64,000 bases of DNA from Pseudolysobacter antarcticus (GTDB lineage: Bacteria > Pseudomonadota > Gammaproteobacteria > Xanthomonadales > Rhodanobacteraceae). Positions 61,398 through 64,000 of this stretch are shown here, one piece after another (position 1 is the stretch's first letter; every line of letters starts with the position of its first letter). The notes below the pieces were generated by a model. It made no database searches. It worked only from the letters and a program-made list of their open reading frames with translations, and was not told the origin of the DNA. A program made the translations under genes and the position numbers. Where the stretch lies: assembly GCF_004168365.1 (NCBI RefSeq), contig NZ_CP035704.1, positions 3,658,001 to 3,722,000 on the forward strand, read 5' to 3'.

Positions 61398-64000
61398 GGG
61401 TTGCTCCGAGCACTTCGCGGATATTCAACAACAAATCCGCTTCCTGATAAGGTTTGCCGAGGTATCGATCGACACCGATTTCCAAAGCGCGTTGACGATG
61501 TTTGTCGCCGCTGCGTGAGGTGATCATGATGATCGGCACGCCGCGCAGACGCGGATCGTTACGCATGTGTGTGGCGAGCTCAAAACCGTCCATACGCGGC
61601 ATCTCGATATCGAGCAGCATCAGGTCGGGGACCTGATCCTGCATCTTGTCGATCGCGTCGAGCCCATCCTTCGCCGTGATCACGCCCATTTCGCTGCGCT
61701 CCAGCACGCGTGAGGTGACTTTGCGCATCGTAATCGAATCGTCGACCACCATGATCAGCGGAATCGTGCGTATCGGTGCGACAGGGGCGATTTGCTGCGG
61801 TGGCTGGATCACCGACTCCGGCTCGCTCAGCGCGAGTTCGCGGCGTGCGGCGTGACGGCGCAGCAAGGTCGCAAGATCTAGAATCATCACCACCGAGCCG
61901 TCGCCCATAATGGTAGCGCCAAAGATGCCAGGCACCGAGCTGATCTGCGGACCGACCGACTTCACCACGATTTCGCGCGAGCCGATGACCGCATCGATGC
62001 GGATCGCCGCGCGCTGTTCACCAGCGCGTGTGAGCAGCAACGGATACTGACTTTCGTCGACCGGACGATGGCCGGAAATATCCAGCAACTGCGGCAATTC
62101 GCACAGCAGGAAACTCTCGCCAAGGTAGGCATACACCGGATCGGCGTGGACGATACGTGCGTCGAAATCCTTGCTCTCGATACGCGCCACGCCCTGCACT
62201 GCGGACATCGGAATCGCGTACGAAACGTCACCGATGCGTACGAGAATCGCCTGCGCCACAGCGAGGGTAAACGGCAGGCGGATGCTGAAGCTGCTGCCTT
62301 GCCCCGGCGTCGACTGGATTGCCAGCGAGCCACCGAGCTGCTTGATTTCGTTGTTGACCACATCCATGCCGACGCCGCGGCCCGCCACCTGTGTGATCTG
62401 GCTGGCGGTGGAAAATCCGGTTTGCAGAATGAAGTTGAACAGTTCGCTATCGTTCGGTCGCGCATCCGCGGCAAGCAAGCCACGCTCGATCGCACGTTGA
62501 CGAATCGCTACGCGATCAAGACCACGGCCATCGTCGCTGACGCGGATCAGAACTTCCGTCGCCTCGCGACTCACCGCGATATCGACCGAACCCGAACCTT
62601 GCTTGCCTGCGGCTTCGCGCTCTTCGGGCGTTTCGATACCGTGCGCAAGCGCATTGCGCAACATGTGCTCGAACGGCGCTTTCATGCGATCGAGCAAGTT
62701 GCGATCCATTTCGCCCTGCGCACCACGCACGTTGAGTTGCGCGCGTTTGCCGGTTTCTTCGGCAGTCTGACGCAGAACGCGGCGCAGCGATGGCACCATC
62801 GATTCGAACGGCACCATGCGCGTGCGCATGAGGCCTTCCTGCAGTTCGGAGCTGACGCGCGACTGCTGCAGCAGCAATGTTTCGGACTGGCGGGCCTGAT
62901 CGTCGAGCAAGTTCTGGATCGACACCAGATCGGATACGGATTCGGCGAGTGCGCGCGAGGTCTGTTGCAGTTGCGAATAGCGATCCATTTCCAGCGGATC
63001 GAAACCACCCTCAGCGGTGCTCACATGTTCGCGCTGGAAGCGCGACAGAATCTGCGCCTCGGTTTCCATTTCCAGGGTACGCAACTGATCGCGCAAACGA
63101 CTCACGGTTTGCTCAAGTTCGACCAAGTTGCTGCGGAAGTTGCCGACCTGTTGTTCGAGGCGCGAACGATAGATCGATACTTCGCCAGCGAAGTTGACCA
63201 GCGTGTCGAGCGTATCGGCACGGACGCGGATCATTTCCTGAGTGGCGCGCGGCGCAATTTCTTCTTCGTCGGCGCGCACGACCAAACGCGGGCGCGATGG
63301 CGTAACCGCAGCGAGCGTCGGCGCAGTTGGGGCTGGCGTTACTTCGGTCTGCACTTCGCGTTCGACATCACGCGTGAACTCATGCACGACCGGCGCGGCA
63401 TCTTGTGCCTGCAACGGCGTGCCGGCGACCAGCGCCTCGAAACGTGCAATGGCGTTCACCGGCATGCCGATGGCCTGACGTTGTGACACGCGCTGGATCA
63501 ACGTGTGCAAACGATCGAAACCACGCTCGAACGAATCCATCGCGGCACGCGTCATCGGTCGACGCTGCTCGCTGATCGCTTCGAGCATCGATTCCATGAC
63601 GTGGCTGAGATCGCCGATTGGCTCAAGGTTGGCCATGCGTGCGCCACCCTTGAGGGTATGCAATTCGCGTTGCAGGCCGCTGAGGATTTCCTTGTCCTGC
63701 GGTGCGCGATGCAAACGCGTCAGCAGCGCATCCGCATGATCGAGGATATCGGCGCCTTCCTGCACGAATACTTCTAGCAGATCGTCGTCGATGTCTGCGG
63801 CGGCGAGCACGCCATCGGGCTGAACATCGTCCGCGATCGCCGGCGCAGGGGTTTCATCGAGCAACACCACGTTCGGGCGAAGCTCTTCGTCGGCACTTTG
63901 AATAACGGCGGGCTCTGGTGTTGGTGTCGGTGCAGCAGCGGCTGGGGACTGCGACAGTTCGTAATGTTGCGGCTCGTCTGTCGGCGCTGCATATGGTGTG
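61387..64000 (-). CDS. chpA: Pil-Chp hybrid histidine kinase ChpA/PilL, C-terminal part (partial)
   Basis: Runs off the right edge; at least 870 aa are visible with no start. Order from the edge: Pro/Ala-rich linker, an HPt domain with 'QRELHTLKGGARMANL' (phospho-His), a second linker, a CheA-type dimerisation helix pair, HATPase ('FEHMLRNALAHGIETPEER', 'VSDDGRGLD', 'GRGVGMDVV'), a CheW-like domain, and a C-terminal receiver ('MVVDDSITMRK', phospho-Asp in 'LMLLDIEMPRMDG', 'YLGKPYQ'). This is the ChpA/PilL type that controls twitching motility. Further HPt domains probably lie outside the window. Confidence 0.93.
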   Translation of the reverse strand, partial: TPYAAPTDEPQHYELSQSPAAAAPTPTPEPAVIQSADEELRPNVVLLDETPAPAIADDVQPDGVLAAADIDDDLLEVFVQEGADILDHADALLTRLHRAPQDKEILSGLQRELHTLKGGARMANLEPIGDLSHVMESMLEAISEQRRPMTRAAMDSFERGFDRLHTLIQRVSQRQAIGMPVNAIARFEALVAGTPLQAQDAAPVVHEFTRDVEREVQTEVTPAPTAPTLAAVTPSRPRLVVRADEEEIAPRATQEMIRVRADTLDTLVNFAGEVSIYRSRLEQQVGNFRSNLVELEQTVSRLRDQLRTLEMETEAQILSRFQREHVSTAEGGFDPLEMDRYSQLQQTSRALAESVSDLVSIQNLLDDQARQSETLLLQQSRVSSELQEGLMRTRMVPFESMVPSLRRVLRQTAEETGKRAQLNVRGAQGEMDRNLLDRMKAPFEHMLRNALAHGIETPEEREAAGKQGSGSVDIAVSREATEVLIRVSDDGRGLDRVAIRQRAIERGLLAADARPNDSELFNFILQTGFSTASQITQVAGRGVGMDVVNNEIKQLGGSLAIQSTPGQGSSFSIRLPFTLAVAQAILVRIGDVSYAIPMSAVQGVARIESKDFDARIVHADPVYAYLGESFLLCELPQLLDISGHRPVDESQYPLLLTRAGEQRAAIRIDAVIGSREIVVKSVGPQISSVPGIFGATIMGDGSVVMILDLATLLRRHAARRELALSEPESVIQPPQQIAPVAPIRTIPLIMVVDDSITMRKVTSRVLERSEMGVITAKDGLDAIDKMQDQVPDLMLLDIEMPRMDGFELATHMRNDPRLRGVPIIMITSRSGDKHRQRALEIGVDRYLGKPYQEADLLLNIREVLGATRGV

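Overview
The window is about 64 kb of densely coded chromosome from a Gammaproteobacterium. It most likely belongs to the Lysobacterales (Xanthomonadales), near Rhodanobacteraceae. That is an inference from gene content and order: coaD-rsmD next to ftsY, mutY-yggX-tRNA-Phe, a tesA/ybbAP divergon, a xanthomonad-like type II secretion operon, and a Pil-Chp chemosensory cluster. No rRNA, CRISPR array, complete insertion sequence, prophage or replication origin is visible.

Layout. 1-1215: end of an ABC-2 exporter operon. 1324-4640: an accessory patch that looks like an integron gene-cassette cluster without an integrase. It has minus-strand ORFs (HNH nuclease, Tdi1-type immunity-like protein, a four-helix membrane protein, a 134-aa unknown) separated by attC-like sites, and a plus-strand glutathione transferase and the broken end of an SRPBCC gene lie among them. 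4861-8802: M23 peptidase, then oxyR divergent from ahpC-ahpD with an OxyR-type operator between them. 8860-15489: esterase, a stand-alone Pycsar-type membrane effector, a secreted beta-propeller, Nudix hydrolase, metallo-beta-lactamase-fold hydrolase, gamma-glutamyltransferase and ferredoxin. 15655-20124: lipoprotein, coaD, rsmD, ftsY, mutY, yggX, tRNA-Phe. 20169-23880: an eroded strip holding a histidine-kinase remnant, mqsR broken by a frameshift next to intact mqsA, and a LysR/carboxymuconolactone-decarboxylase/azoreductase-remnant island bracketed by 15-bp inverted repeats.

24115-28203: an FtsX-type permease with an ATPase whose Q-loop, signature and H-loop are all altered, then a RegB/RegA-type redox two-component pair. 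28235-36025: a five-gene cyanophycin cluster (extra Mur-ligase-type protein, cphA, cphB, iadA, exported isoaspartyl peptidase) covering synthesis, depolymerisation and dipeptide cleavage. 36130-39943: OmpR-type two-component system, ECF sigma factor with a cupin-only ChrR partner, and a DUF3144 gene. 40169-47723: tesA/ybbAP, YceI, a CadC-like TPR regulator, MAPEG and Mpo1-like proteins. 47894-51249: a possible 33-residue ORF with a strong terminator, mazG, cysQ, nudE and an inositol-monophosphatase-family gene. 51251-56902: gspG-N. 56952-64000: bioA, rsmE and the Chp cluster (chpC, a chpB-like gene with missing catalytic residues, chpA running off the right edge).

Gaps of 150-260 bases at 1989-2139, 2869-2967, 4641-4860, 20770-20979, 21707-21833, 23881-24010, 38184-38441 and 39944-40168 show no convincing gene. 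The best candidates for new biology are the integrase-less cassette cluster, the orphan PycTM protein, the cyanophycin cluster with its Mur-ligase-only paralogue, and the degenerate ABC ATPase.
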